Assembly (NCBI RefSeq): GCF_017976235.1
Contig: NZ_JACVHC010000001.1
Location: 310,001 to 374,000 of the forward strand
DNA: 64,000 nt
Direction: 5' to 3'
Source: Pseudomonas anatoliensis
GTDB lineage: Bacteria; Pseudomonadota; Gammaproteobacteria; Pseudomonadales; Pseudomonadaceae
The position numbers and the translations under genes are program-made. Positions within the stretch are counted from its first letter, which is position 1. Each line of letters opens with the position of its first letter. Below the pieces are notes generated by a model. It saw nothing but the letters and a program-made list of their open reading frames with translations, was not told the origin of the DNA and made no database searches. Shown piece after piece: positions 20,308 to 32,918 of this stretch.

Positions 20308-22050
<1,743 letters not shown>

Positions 22051-22070
22051 TGGGGGAACTGTGAAAGGCA

Positions 22071-22099
22071 AACGGCACCGCAAGGTGCCGTTTTCTTTT
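22071..22099 (+). terminator. Rho-independent terminator of the ABC importer operon
   Basis: Stem AACGGCACC / GGTGCCGTT with a GCAA tetraloop, then TTCTTTT. Confidence 0.9.
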
Positions 22100-22112
22100 G
22101 TGGCTGATCCAC

Positions 22113-22212
22113 CGCCATCGCTGGCAAGCCAGCTCCCACAGGGATCTCGAGTGTTCCTGGATTTTGTGGGCACCACTGAACACTGTGGGAGCTGGCTTGC
22201 CAGCGATGGCGG
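22113..22212. repeat. REPIN (TGTGGGAGCTGGCTTGCCAGCGATGG type)
   Basis: Inverted pair of REP units with about 45 bases between. A variant of the 7511 type, with compensatory changes in both stem arms. Confidence 0.9.
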
Positions 22213-22243
22213 ACTTACATTCAACAATGATGTTGACTGACCC

Positions 22244-22342
22244 ACCGCAATCGCCAGCAGGCTGGCTCCCACAGGTTTCGTTGGAATGTACAAAATCCGG
22301 TGTCACCGCAACTCACTGTGGGAGCTTGCCTGCAAGCGATGG
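22244..22342. repeat. Degenerate REPIN overlapping the kinase 3' end
   Basis: Left unit CAATCGCCAGCAGGCTGGCTCCCACAG and right unit CTGTGGGAGCTTGCCTGCAAGCGATGG are diverged copies facing each other. The sensor-kinase stop codon (22313-22315) lies between the units, so its last codons are read from the right unit. Confidence 0.8.
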
Positions 22343-23746
22343 GGCCGGTCGTGTCACTGCAGGGAAACCCAGTCGAAACACGGTCATCGCCCCCGGCAAA
22401 CTCTTCACCTCGGCCACGCCCTGATGCAGGCTCATGATCGAGCGCACGATTGCCAGCCCCAACCCGGTGCTGCCCTGCGAGCGCGAGCGGCTGCTGTCTA
22501 CGCGGTAGAAGCGATCAAACAGATGGGGCAGATGCTGCGCCTCGATCCCCGTACCGGGATTGCTCACCAGCAATGAAGTCTGCGCCGCAGCTTGTTCAAT
22601 CATCAACGTCACGGTTTTGCCGGACGGACAATGGCGCAGCGCGTTGGACAGCAGATTCGATATCGCCCGCTGAATCATCAACCGATCCCCAAGAACCGAA
22701 GCACTGCCGACCACGTTCAAATGAATGTCCTTGTCCTGCGCCGACAACGAAAACATCTCAGCCACTTTCGCCGCCTCAACCTCCAGCGCAACCGGCTCAA
22801 ACGGTGCCAGCGCCGACGGGTGGCTGACCTGCGCCAGAAACAGCATGTCCGAAACAATCCGCGCCACGCGCTCCAGTTCTTCGGTGCACGAGACCAGTAC
22901 GTCCTTGTATTCCTCGGTGGTGCGTTCGCGCGACAGCGTCACCTGCGCCTTGCCCATCAGGTTATTGATCGGCGTGCGCAACTCATGGGCCAGATCATCC
23001 GAAAACTGCGACAACTGCTGCACCCCCGCATCCAGGCGATGCAGCATGAAGTTGATGCCCTGCGCCAGTTCGCTCAACTCTTGCGGCATGTTCACCACCG
23101 ACAGCCGATGATCCAGATCCTGGGTCGAGACCATCGCCGCCACTTTGCGAAACTCGCGCATCGGCGCCAGCCCACGCTGCACCGCACCCCAGGCGCTCAG
23201 GCCGATGAAGATCAGCAGCAACGGCAAGGCAATCAGCGTCGAGCGCAGATAGGCACTGAGCAAGGCCTCATCGTGGGCGTTGTCCATCGACAGCAACACA
23301 GGTACGCGGGCGCCGCCCTTGAGGCTGATCAGCCTCGACGCGGTGAGGAATTTCGCGCCCTCGGCATCGGTGCCGCTGGAGTAGGTCAAATCGTCGGTGA
23401 TCGCCCGCACAACCCTCAATTCAAGGCGCGAATCGGCCATGCCAGTGCCGGATTTGAGCAACGGCGTGCGCAAATTGTTGCGGTCGTAAATCGTCAGTGT
23501 GAGGTTGTCATGGCCCATGACCTGATCAAGCAGGATGTGCGGTTTAGCGCCGATTTCGCTAGTGTCGGCATACAACGAGAGGCTGTGTTCAACCTGTTCC
23601 ATCTTCTTTTTCAGACTGTCTCGAGAGAGCGCATTGAGCTCATGGGTCAGGGCGAAATACGCGAGGATCGCCAGAAACACCACCAGCAGCGCGCCGAGAA
23701 TACTCACCGTCAAACCCAGGCGCATCGACAGGCTGGCCGGCTTCAT
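22313..23746 (-). CDS. czcS: Heavy-metal sensor histidine kinase (CzcS/CopS/IrlS type)
   Basis: 477 residues: membrane segment at about 10-32, periplasmic sensor to about 165, second membrane segment about 168-190, HAMP, H-box with phospho-His in SDDLAHELRTPINNL, N-box AISNLLSNALRHCP, G boxes STGLGLAIVRSIM. Belongs to the heavy-metal sensor kinase group. Last about fifteen residues (after GFPAVTRPAP) come from a REP unit and are unlike the family. Start overlaps the response regulator stop by four bases. Faces away from czcCBA, which it probably controls; exact metal (Zn, Cd, Co or Cu) cannot be read from sequence. Confidence 0.88.
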   Translation of the reverse strand: MKPASLSMRLGLTVSILGALLVVFLAILAYFALTHELNALSRDSLKKKMEQVEHSLSLYADTSEIGAKPHILLDQVMGHDNLTLTIYDRNNLRTPLLKSGTGMADSRLELRVVRAITDDLTYSSGTDAEGAKFLTASRLISLKGGARVPVLLSMDNAHDEALLSAYLRSTLIALPLLLIFIGLSAWGAVQRGLAPMREFRKVAAMVSTQDLDHRLSVVNMPQELSELAQGINFMLHRLDAGVQQLSQFSDDLAHELRTPINNLMGKAQVTLSRERTTEEYKDVLVSCTEELERVARIVSDMLFLAQVSHPSALAPFEPVALEVEAAKVAEMFSLSAQDKDIHLNVVGSASVLGDRLMIQRAISNLLSNALRHCPSGKTVTLMIEQAAAQTSLLVSNPGTGIEAQHLPHLFDRFYRVDSSRSRSQGSTGLGLAIVRSIMSLHQGVAEVKSLPGAMTVFRLGFPAVTRPAPSLAGKLPQ

Positions 23747-24417
23747 TCACGCGCCTCCAGCACATAGCCGACACCGCGCAGGGTGTGGATCAACTTATTG
23801 TCGAACGGCTCATCGATTTTGGCCCGCAACCGCCGGATCGACACCTCGACCACGTTGGTGTCGCAATCGAAATTCATGTCCCACACCAGCGAAATGATCT
23901 GCGTGCGGGTCAGCACTTCGCCGGACTGGCGCATCAGCAAATGCAGCAGGGCGAATTCCTTGGTGGTCAGGTCGATACGCTGCTGGCCACGAAAGGCGCG
24001 GTGCCGCCCCGGATCAAGTTCCAGATCAGCGACTTTCAGCACCTGCGGCACCGGGATGTTTTCGCTGCGCCGCATCAATGTGCGCACTCGCGCCAGCAAC
24101 TCGGGAAACTCGAACGGCTTGACCAGATAATCGTCCGCGCCCAGGTCGAGCCCGCGAATCTTGTCGGCCAGCCGCCCGCGCGCGGTGAGCATCATCACCC
24201 GTGTCGAATGGGTGCGGCGCAACTGCTCCAGCACGCCCCAGCCGTCGAGTTCCGGCAGGTTGACGTCGAGAATGATCAGGTCATAAACCTGTTGTTGCGC
24301 CAGATGCAAACCGTCCGCACCGGTGGTCGCGTGGTCAACAATATAGCCACTTTCGGTCAAACCCTGATGCAAGTATTCGGCAGCTTTAAGCTCGTCCTCG
24401 ATGACAAGGATTCGCAT
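23743..24417 (-). CDS. czcR: OmpR-family heavy-metal response regulator (CzcR/CopR type)
   Basis: 224 residues. Receiver domain with acidic pocket IEDE, phospho-acceptor Asp in LIILDVNLPELDGWG and Lys in DYLVKPFEF; winged-helix DNA-binding domain with RTQIISLVWDMNFDCDTNVVEVSIRRLRAKID, which is characteristic of the CopR/CusR/CzcR subgroup. This subgroup binds TGACAA-type inverted repeats; four such boxes appear in this window. It overlaps the kinase gene and is divergent from czcC across 557 bp. Confidence 0.92.
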   Translation of the reverse strand: MRILVIEDELKAAEYLHQGLTESGYIVDHATTGADGLHLAQQQVYDLIILDVNLPELDGWGVLEQLRRTHSTRVMMLTARGRLADKIRGLDLGADDYLVKPFEFPELLARVRTLMRRSENIPVPQVLKVADLELDPGRHRAFRGQQRIDLTTKEFALLHLLMRQSGEVLTRTQIISLVWDMNFDCDTNVVEVSIRRLRAKIDEPFDNKLIHTLRGVGYVLEARE

Positions 24418-24460
24418 GATCTATCACCACTTTTATTTAATGGATATTTAATTAAGGCGG

Positions 24461-24497
24461 CCCCTCACCCTAACCCTCTCCCGGAGGGAGAGAGGAC
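24461..24497. repeat. CCCCTCACC...CTCTCCC repeat, left copy
   Basis: Partial hairpin unit (CCCCTCACCCTAACCCTCTC then GGAGGGAGAG). Inverted relative to the copy at 24605-24638 about 110 bases away. Confidence 0.65.
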
Positions 24498-24604
24498 TGA
24501 GCGCGGGATATTTCAGAACTACGCCGACGTGAGAAAACATTAATGAATCCATAATCGACTTGATGTAACAGGTCGATATATAACGCCAGACACTTCGGTC
24601 GGCT

Positions 24605-24638
24605 CCCTCTCCCACCGGGAGAGGGCTGAGGTGAGGGG
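24605..24638. repeat. CCCCTCACC...CTCTCCC repeat, right copy
   Basis: CCCTCTCCCACCGGGAGAGG followed by GTGAGGGG; inverted partner of the 24461 copy. Between and around the two copies, 24498-24859 has no convincing gene. Confidence 0.65.
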
Positions 24639-24859
24639 AAGTCCGGACAATAAAGGTTGTAGTGACTATAGGGTCAACCGCCAAGCGCTTTAAAACGGTG
24701 CTCTGCGACAGTCGGCCGCAGCACAAGCCACAAAATCCGTATGAGTTTGATTCCCGCAAGTGCTGTTCAGCAGATAACTACCGTGTTTTTGTTTCGATGT
24801 ATTTCGATAAAGCCGCTAGCACTTCGCATCCTAAAACAAAACAACTTCGGCAAACCGTG

Positions 24860-24913
24860 GATAACGGATTTGTAATCTTCCAGTCACCTTGTCGATAAGT
24901 TCAAAACCCTACC
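24860..24913 (+). promoter_or_regulatory. czcC promoter with metal response-regulator box
   Basis: TAACGGATTTGTAAT (24862-24876) resembles the TGACAA-N2-TTGTCAT inverted repeat of CusR/CopR/CzcR regulators. It overlaps a -35-like TTGTAA, 18 bases before a -10-like GATAAG. About 40 of 54 bases agree with the segment at 30754-30807 upstream of the PtrA-like gene. Confidence 0.7.
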
Positions 24914-24974
24914 GTGGCGGCATCAAAGATTCTTGATTAAAGGAAGTCTACCATTGCCCGGTTTAACCGAACTG

Positions 24975-26201
24975 ATGGCGCGATCACGCCTGAAAAAAAT
25001 AGCCGGCGGCATTCTGTTGCTGGCCACTGCAAACCTTGCGCTCGCATCGACCCTGACTCTGGAGCAGGCGCTGCAAACCGCGTTCGCCGGCAACCCCGAT
25101 CTGGCCGCTGCCCAATGGGAAATCGGCATCGCCGAGGGTGATCGCCAGCAGGCGGGGCTGATCCCCAACCCGGAAGTTTCGTGGGAGGCCGAAGACACCC
25201 GCCGCGATTCACGCACTACTACAGTGATGCTCAGCCAGCCGATCGAGTTGGGCGGCAAACGCGGCGCGCGCATCGATGTTGCCAGCCGCGCCCAGGACGC
25301 TGCCGGTATTGAACTGGAGCGCAAGCGCAATGCCTTGCGCGCCGATGTGATTCAGGCGTTCAACAACGCCCAGACCGCACAGCAGCGCTTGCAGTTGTCG
25401 CGTCAATCCCTGCAACTGGCCGAGCATGGTTTGCGCGTGGCGCAGGGCCGTATCGAGGCGGGCAAATCCTCGCCGGTCGAAGGCACCCGGGCGCAGGTGC
25501 AGCTCTCCGAAGTACGCCTTGAACTGAGCCGCGCCGAACGTGATCAGGCCAACGCTTATCAGCAACTGGCGCAGGTCATGGGCGCACCGTTGCCAAACTC
25601 GACCAACGTAAAAACAGCCACGCCAAACATGCCCGCAGTGCCACCGCCGAGCCGTCTGCTGGACCGCTTGAACGAAACCGCCGAGCTGCGCCTGGCCAAA
25701 TTGCAGATCGATCAGCGCGAAGCCTCGTTGGGGCTGGAGAAGTCCCAGCGCATTCCCGATCTCACCGTCAGCCTCGGCAGCCAGTACAGCGAAACTGAGC
25801 GCGAACGGGTCAATGTGGTCGGGCTGTCGATGCCAATTCCGCTGTTCAACCGCAATCAGGGCAACGTGCTGGCGGCCGCGCGACGCAGCGATCAGGCGCG
25901 CGATCTACGCAACGCCACCGAGTTGCGTTTGCGCACTGAAATCCAGACCAGTCTTGAGCAATGGCAGACCGCCAACGGCGAAGTTCAGGCCTTCAATCAA
26001 ACCATCCTGCCCGCCGCGCAAAGTGCCGTCGACAGCGCCACTCGCGGTTTCGAAATGGGCAAGTTCGGCTTTCTCGACGTGCTCGATGCGCAACGCACCT
26101 TGATCAGTGCGCGTAGCCAATACATCCAGGCGGTCAGCGAAGCCACCGACGCCCGCGTACGCATCGAACGGATTTTCGGCGAGCTCGCCGTCAGCCCTTG
26201 A
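24975..26201 (+). CDS. czcC: CzcC-family outer-membrane factor of metal RND pump
   Basis: 408 residues from ATG 24975, which gives a good Sec signal peptide (MARSRLKK... ending ALAS). A TTG 14 codons upstream, after a poor ribosome site, is an alternative. Two OEP repeats, with NPDLAAAQWEIGIAEGD and MPIPLFNRNQGNVLAA, place it with CzcC/CnrC rather than with TolC-like drug channels. Forms the exit duct of the CzcCBA efflux system, and starts 49 bases before the CzcB gene. Confidence 0.9.
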   Translation: MARSRLKKIAGGILLLATANLALASTLTLEQALQTAFAGNPDLAAAQWEIGIAEGDRQQAGLIPNPEVSWEAEDTRRDSRTTTVMLSQPIELGGKRGARIDVASRAQDAAGIELERKRNALRADVIQAFNNAQTAQQRLQLSRQSLQLAEHGLRVAQGRIEAGKSSPVEGTRAQVQLSEVRLELSRAERDQANAYQQLAQVMGAPLPNSTNVKTATPNMPAVPPPSRLLDRLNETAELRLAKLQIDQREASLGLEKSQRIPDLTVSLGSQYSETERERVNVVGLSMPIPLFNRNQGNVLAAARRSDQARDLRNATELRLRTEIQTSLEQWQTANGEVQAFNQTILPAAQSAVDSATRGFEMGKFGFLDVLDAQRTLISARSQYIQAVSEATDARVRIERIFGELAVSP

Positions 26202-26250
26202 ATTTCATCTTTTTCAACACTGCGCGATGGCACGGCGCAGAGGAGTTTCC

Positions 26251-27444
26251 ATGGATAAAAAACTGATTGTGGTCGCTGCGGCAACCTTGGCCCTGGGCAT
26301 CGGTATCGGCTCGATGTGGCCGGGCAATGCGTCTATCGACGCCCACGCGGATGAAGGGGCGGAACATGCCAATCACGCTGAAGAAGGCGCCGCCGCCGAC
26401 GGCGACCACGGCGAAGAAGGGCACATTGAATTGAGCGCCGAACAGATCACCGCAGCCGGCATTCAACTGGCCGAAGCGCGGGCGCAAACCATCAGCCTGG
26501 GTTTACCGTTCCCCGGTGAAGTGCGATTCGACGAAGACCGCACCGCCCACGTCGTGCCACGCGTGCCCGGCGTGGTCGAGTCGGTGTCGGTCAACCTCGG
26601 GCAGTCGGTAAAGAAGGGGCAATTGCTGGCGGTCATCTCCAGTCAGCAGATCTCCGACCAGCGCAGCGAGCAGGCTGCGGCGCAACGCCGTTTGGCCTTG
26701 GCGCGCACGACTTATGAGCGCGAAAAGACGCTGTGGCAGGACAAGATTTCTGCCGAGCAGGATTTTCTTCAGGCGCGGCAAGCCATGGAAGAAGCGGAAA
26801 TCGCCGTGAACAACGCCCGGCAAAAAATCAGCGTGCTCAGCGGCAGCGTGGTCGCCACCGGCGGCAATCGCTATGAACTGCGTGCGCCGTTCGACGGTGT
26901 CGTGGTGGAAAAACACCTGACGCCGGGGGAGGTGGTGGATGAAACCACAGCGGCTTTCACGCTCTCCGACCTGTCGCGGGTTTGGGTAACGTTTGGCGTG
27001 TCGCCCAAGGACCTGACCAAGGTGCAGGTGGGCAAAACCGTTACCGTTAGCGCGCCGGAATTGAATGCGCAAGTCACCGGCAGCGTGGCTTACGTCGGCA
27101 GTCTGCTTGGCGAACAAACCCGCACGGCGACCGTGCGCGTCACGTTGGAAAACCCGCAAGGTTCGTGGCGACCGGGGCTGTTCGTCACCGCGCTGGTGGC
27201 CACCGACAGCCGTCAGGCGAAAGTGGCTGTACCGGAAAACGCCATCCAGACCGTCGAGGAAAAACCCACGGTGTTCGTGCGCACCGACGATGGCTTCAAG
27301 GCGCAAACCGTGGAACTGGGTAGCCGCGCAGGCGGTTTTGTGGAAATCACTCAAGGGTTGGATGCGAACGCGCAAGTCGCCAGCGCCGGCAGCTTCGTCC
27401 TCAAATCGGAACTGGGCAAAGCCTCAGCCGAGCACAGTCACTGA
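26251..27444 (+). CDS. czcB: CzcB-family periplasmic adaptor
   Basis: 397 residues from ATG 26251 with AGAGGAG seven bases upstream. One N-terminal membrane anchor or signal (residues 4-22), then an acidic, His-rich stretch (DAHADEGAEHANHAEEG and DGDHGEEGH, about residues 30-58) typical of CzcB and likely metal-binding in the periplasm. Lipoyl, coiled-coil and beta-barrel parts follow (VPRVPGVVESVSVNLGQSV; LRAPFDGVVVEKHLTPGEVV). Operon middle gene, 15 bp before czcA. Confidence 0.92.
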   Translation: MDKKLIVVAAATLALGIGIGSMWPGNASIDAHADEGAEHANHAEEGAAADGDHGEEGHIELSAEQITAAGIQLAEARAQTISLGLPFPGEVRFDEDRTAHVVPRVPGVVESVSVNLGQSVKKGQLLAVISSQQISDQRSEQAAAQRRLALARTTYEREKTLWQDKISAEQDFLQARQAMEEAEIAVNNARQKISVLSGSVVATGGNRYELRAPFDGVVVEKHLTPGEVVDETTAAFTLSDLSRVWVTFGVSPKDLTKVQVGKTVTVSAPELNAQVTGSVAYVGSLLGEQTRTATVRVTLENPQGSWRPGLFVTALVATDSRQAKVAVPENAIQTVEEKPTVFVRTDDGFKAQTVELGSRAGGFVEITQGLDANAQVASAGSFVLKSELGKASAEHSH

Positions 27445-30606
<3,162 letters not shown>

Positions 30607-30620
30607 TTGTGAACACAACC

Positions 30621-30716
30621 CTGTGGCGAGGGGATTTATCCCCGATGGGTCGCGCAGCGGCCCCAAAAAAGCAGGCCTGCTGCGCAGTCCATCGGGGATA
30701 AATCCCCTCGCCACAG
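30621..30716. repeat. REPIN (TGTGGCGAGGGGATTTATCCCCGATGGG type)
   Basis: Inverted REP pair immediately after czcA; may end or stabilise its mRNA. Confidence 0.9.
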
Positions 30717-30753
30717 GTATTGCAGCAGGCTGCTCAGTGGTGGGGTAAGGCCA

Positions 30754-30807
30754 GATAACGGATATGTAATTTCCCCGCCACCGTCCCGATAGGTTCGGAT
30801 TGTTACC
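30754..30807 (+). promoter_or_regulatory. Promoter with metal response-regulator box upstream of PtrA-like gene
   Basis: TAACGGATATGTAAT (30756-30770) and the following bases down to a -10-like GATAGG match the czcC promoter segment nearly base for base. Implies control by the same regulator as czcCBA. Confidence 0.7.
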
Positions 30808-30842
30808 TTGATCCCGTCAGCTACTTAAACGAGGAATCAAAC

Positions 30843-31046
30843 ATGAAATTCGCCCAGATCAGTGCCTTCACCGCAGCGTTAGTGATGTCTTCCCTGGCCA
30901 TGGCCGAAGGTGGCGGTGACCGCACCTTCGAAAAAATGATGACCGCCAATGACCGCTCCGTGGAGCTGTTCGTTACCCGGGAACAGGCCGTTGGTAATCC
31001 GGTCGTGGTCAATGAAAAGAAAGATGACAAGACCCAAGACCTGTAA
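30843..31046 (+). CDS. Small secreted PtrA-like protein (metal-induced)
   Basis: 67 residues. Sec signal peptide ending SLAMA, mature protein about 47 residues beginning EGGGDRTFEKMM. This N-terminal motif is that of P. aeruginosa PtrA and relatives, small periplasmic proteins induced by copper. ACGAGGAATCAAAC precedes the ATG. Its promoter shares a box with czcC. A terminator follows after 17 bases. Exact function unknown; metal handling in the periplasm is the likely role. Confidence 0.8.
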   Translation: MKFAQISAFTAALVMSSLAMAEGGGDRTFEKMMTANDRSVELFVTREQAVGNPVVVNEKKDDKTQDL

Positions 31047-31063
31047 GCGTGTCGCAACTGAAC

Positions 31064-31099
31064 AAGCCCGACATCGCGCATCGATGCCGGGCTTTTTTA
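31064..31099 (+). terminator. Rho-independent terminator after PtrA-like gene
   Basis: AAGCCCG-ACATCG paired with CGATG-CCGGGCTT, then TTTTT. It lies only 14 bases before the next start, so the next gene is expressed by read-through or from a weak promoter. Confidence 0.85.
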
Positions 31100-31113
31100 T
31101 GGAGGTTATAAAC

Positions 31114-31443
31114 ATGAAATTGATCAAGTGGATAGTGTTCGCCGGGGTGCTGGCAATGTCGCTGAATGTGCTTGCCGAAGGTGGTGGTGACCGCGCGTTT
31201 GAACGCGCACTCAGCGCCAACTCCAAAGCCATGGAGCAATACGCCGCCAACCAGGGCAAAGCGCCGCCAGTGGTGAAGGAATACGCATACGGCATGAAGC
31301 TGGATGTGGTGAAAATCGTCAGCGTCGTCAAGCCGCCGGCTACTTGCGCCGTGGTCCCCACCGTCATGACCTACGAAGATTCGACGGGCCAGCTCAACAC
31401 CCTCAGATACACCGTGGCCGGCGAATGCCGCCAGCGCAGCTGA
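31114..31443 (+). CDS. Secreted protein: PtrA-like N-terminus joined to DUF2790 domain
   Basis: 109 residues from ATG 31114 (GGAGG upstream). Signal peptide ending NVLA; mature N-terminus EGGGDRAFERALSANSKAMEQY repeats the motif of the preceding protein. From about residue 48 it becomes a DUF2790 domain (YAYGMKLDVVKIVSVVKPP, CAVVPTVMTYEDSTGQLNTL, ending GEC). Two cysteines could pair. DUF2790 is Pseudomonas-restricted and often linked to metal-responsive genes. Looks like a fusion of two small-protein modules. Confidence 0.82.
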   Translation: MKLIKWIVFAGVLAMSLNVLAEGGGDRAFERALSANSKAMEQYAANQGKAPPVVKEYAYGMKLDVVKIVSVVKPPATCAVVPTVMTYEDSTGQLNTLRYTVAGECRQRS

Positions 31444-31470
31444 TCTGCCAACGATCAGAACACGGTCCCG

Positions 31471-31556
31471 TGTAGGAGCTGCCGAAGGCTGCGATCTTTT
31501 GATCTTGATCTTTAAAATCAAAATCAAAAGATCGCAGCCTTCGGCAGCTCCTACAG
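31471..31556. repeat. REPIN (GTAGGAGCTGCCGAAGGCTGCGATC type)
   Basis: Inverted REP pair after the DUF2790 gene; the central loop is an AT-rich direct repeat (ATCTTGATCTTTAAAATCAA). Confidence 0.92.
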
Positions 31557-31645
31557 GGGAGGATTTCGATATGACGATGTGTATTTCGATTCGGGATGTT
31601 TAAAGGGTGTGTGGGAAATACAGAACCTTCCCACAATGTTTTCAG

Positions 31646-31918
31646 GTTGTCCGTCGGACGTCGGCTCTCTAGCCTGTGTGGGTCGCTGCCAAATCAGCGA
31701 TCGGGATTGGAACCCCGGACCACCCGAAAGCGCAAAACTGGCTTTCATGACGTATGCTTGCGCACCTTGATGGTGTGCACTCCGTTATGGCGGCTGTGCG
31801 CGGGAGACTTCGAGTCTGTCGGGTTTTGTCTGGTGGCCCGGGTTCCAACCTGCGTACAGCTGCCACCCTTCGATTGGAACCGAATGGGCCAGCTCCATTG
31901 CCACACCGGAGTTTCATC
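31646..31918 (+). ncRNA. Long structured 5' leader (candidate cis-RNA) of the DUF6124 gene
   Basis: About 240-270 bases without a gene that fold strongly. Segment 31704-31724 (GGATTGGAACCCCGGACCACC region) pairs with 31832-31850 (GGTGGCCCGGGTTCCAACC). Inside it are hairpins GCGCACC-TTGAT-GGTGTGC (31760-31778) and AGACT-TCG-AGTCT (31805-31817). A possible promoter is TTGTCC-N17-TAGCCT just upstream (31648-31676). The RNA runs straight into the ATG at 31919, so it is likely part of the mRNA. Similar leaders precede DUF6124/DUF3077-type genes in Pseudomonas as far as I recall; no named Rfam family is claimed. Confidence 0.6.
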
Positions 31919-32299
31919 ATGAAAAAGCCAACACCCAATCCGCCCGAAACAACCGTCCCTGCGGACGCCAATACAACGTCCCCCTACGCTTGCGAAGACA
32001 CCCGCAAACTCCACGAAGCCGCCGACCGCGCCCTCGACTTCTACCTCAAACCCACCGCCGCCATCATGGCCACGCCCTACGTCCAGAACCAGATGTTCCA
32101 GGTCAATCCCACCGCCGACACCGAATCCCTGCTGGCCAACGCCAGCGAATCCCTAGGCTCGGCCAGCGTCATGCTCGGTGACTTCGCCGCGCTGCTGGAA
32201 GGCACGCATCGCAAGACGATTCTGGGCATCGCCCAAGTCGTCATGCTCGGCGAACTGGCGGTGAACAGAGCGCTGGATAACGTCGAGCCTGCGGTGTAG
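31919..32299 (+). CDS. DUF6124 family protein
   Basis: 126 residues, no signal or membrane segment. Proline-rich N-terminus MKKPTPNPPET, then the family core DTRKLHEAADRALDFYL, VNPTADTESLLANASESL and the C-terminal RKTILGIAQVVMLGELAVNRALDNV. GGAG eight bases before the ATG. DUF6124 is a Pseudomonas family of unknown role. The gene sits behind a long structured leader, and a decayed second copy of its 3' part lies at 32669-32723. Confidence 0.85.
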   Translation: MKKPTPNPPETTVPADANTTSPYACEDTRKLHEAADRALDFYLKPTAAIMATPYVQNQMFQVNPTADTESLLANASESLGSASVMLGDFAALLEGTHRKTILGIAQVVMLGELAVNRALDNVEPAV

Positions 32300-32385
32300 G
32301 CACTGAGCCACGTGGCGAGATTGGTTATCTCTCGCCACATCGTGGCGCACGCAGGTCAATGTTCGAATACAACGGAGGCAGGTCA

Positions 32386-32631
32386 ATGCCTAGTCCAACT
32401 GAACTCGATGTGATTACCAATCCCTTTTCAAGCTATCGAAGTACGGATCAAAAGAAACGGCATGTGATTGATCTCGCAGCCTTCACGTGTCAACAGACGA
32501 ATCCGGTAGCACAGCTATATCTTCTCGATGACGTTGCATTTAGCGCATTCGAACAGGCTATTGAAGCCAACCCGGCCCGAAACAACTTGTGCTTATGCCA
32601 ACTGAAAATTCGTCGAAAACGGTGGAGCTGA
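32386..32631 (+). CDS. Small hypothetical protein
   Basis: 81 residues from ATG 32386 with GGAGG ten bases upstream (GGAGGCAGGTCA). No recognised domain, signal peptide or membrane segment. The N-terminal part (ELDVITNPFSSYRSTDQKK) looks coding, but the last dozen residues (CLCQLKIRRKRWS) are basic and unlike the rest, so the gene may be truncated or frameshifted. It lies between the DUF6124 gene and a DUF6124 relic. Confidence 0.45.
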   Translation: MPSPTELDVITNPFSSYRSTDQKKRHVIDLAAFTCQQTNPVAQLYLLDDVAFSAFEQAIEANPARNNLCLCQLKIRRKRWS

Positions 32632-32668
32632 AAGTAAACGTAGCTCGGTGTGCTGCCGGACAGCAGGG

Positions 32669-32723
32669 ATCACATGACGCCTGGAGATCGTGCAAGTCGT
32701 CATGCCAGGCGCACTGACGGTGA
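32669..32723 (+). pseudogene. Relic of a DUF6124 gene 3' end
   Basis: ATCGTGCAAGTCGTCATGC...GGCG-ACTG-CGGTGA closely follows the intact gene at 32227-32268 (IAQVVMLGELAV reads here as IVQVVMPGALTV). Weaker agreement continues about 20 bases upstream (ATCACATGACGCCTGG against ATCGCAAGACGATTCTGG). No open frame or start is associated with it. Confidence 0.6.
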
Positions 32724-32829
32724 TTGATACCTGTAAACCATGTCCTGGTCTCAAACTTAAAGGATGTACCCGGTCTTTACCGTGAGGGCTGCTTTCCTGC
32801 CCTGGAAAACCGTGCCAAAGCTAACGCAT

Positions 32830-32860
32830 AAAAAAGGCGCCCCAAAGGACGCCAAAAAAT
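32830..32860 (-). terminator. Terminator of oprD-family gene
   Basis: On the minus strand, GGCGTCC-TTTG-GGGCGCC then a run of T. A near-identical copy, with the following TTCACCTCTTTCC, recurs at 35427-35469. Confidence 0.85.
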
Positions 32861-32918
32861 TCACCTCTTTCCAAAGGAGCAAGGAGCTTCTAAAGGTGAA
32901 TGTGCATTGCTCGTGAAC

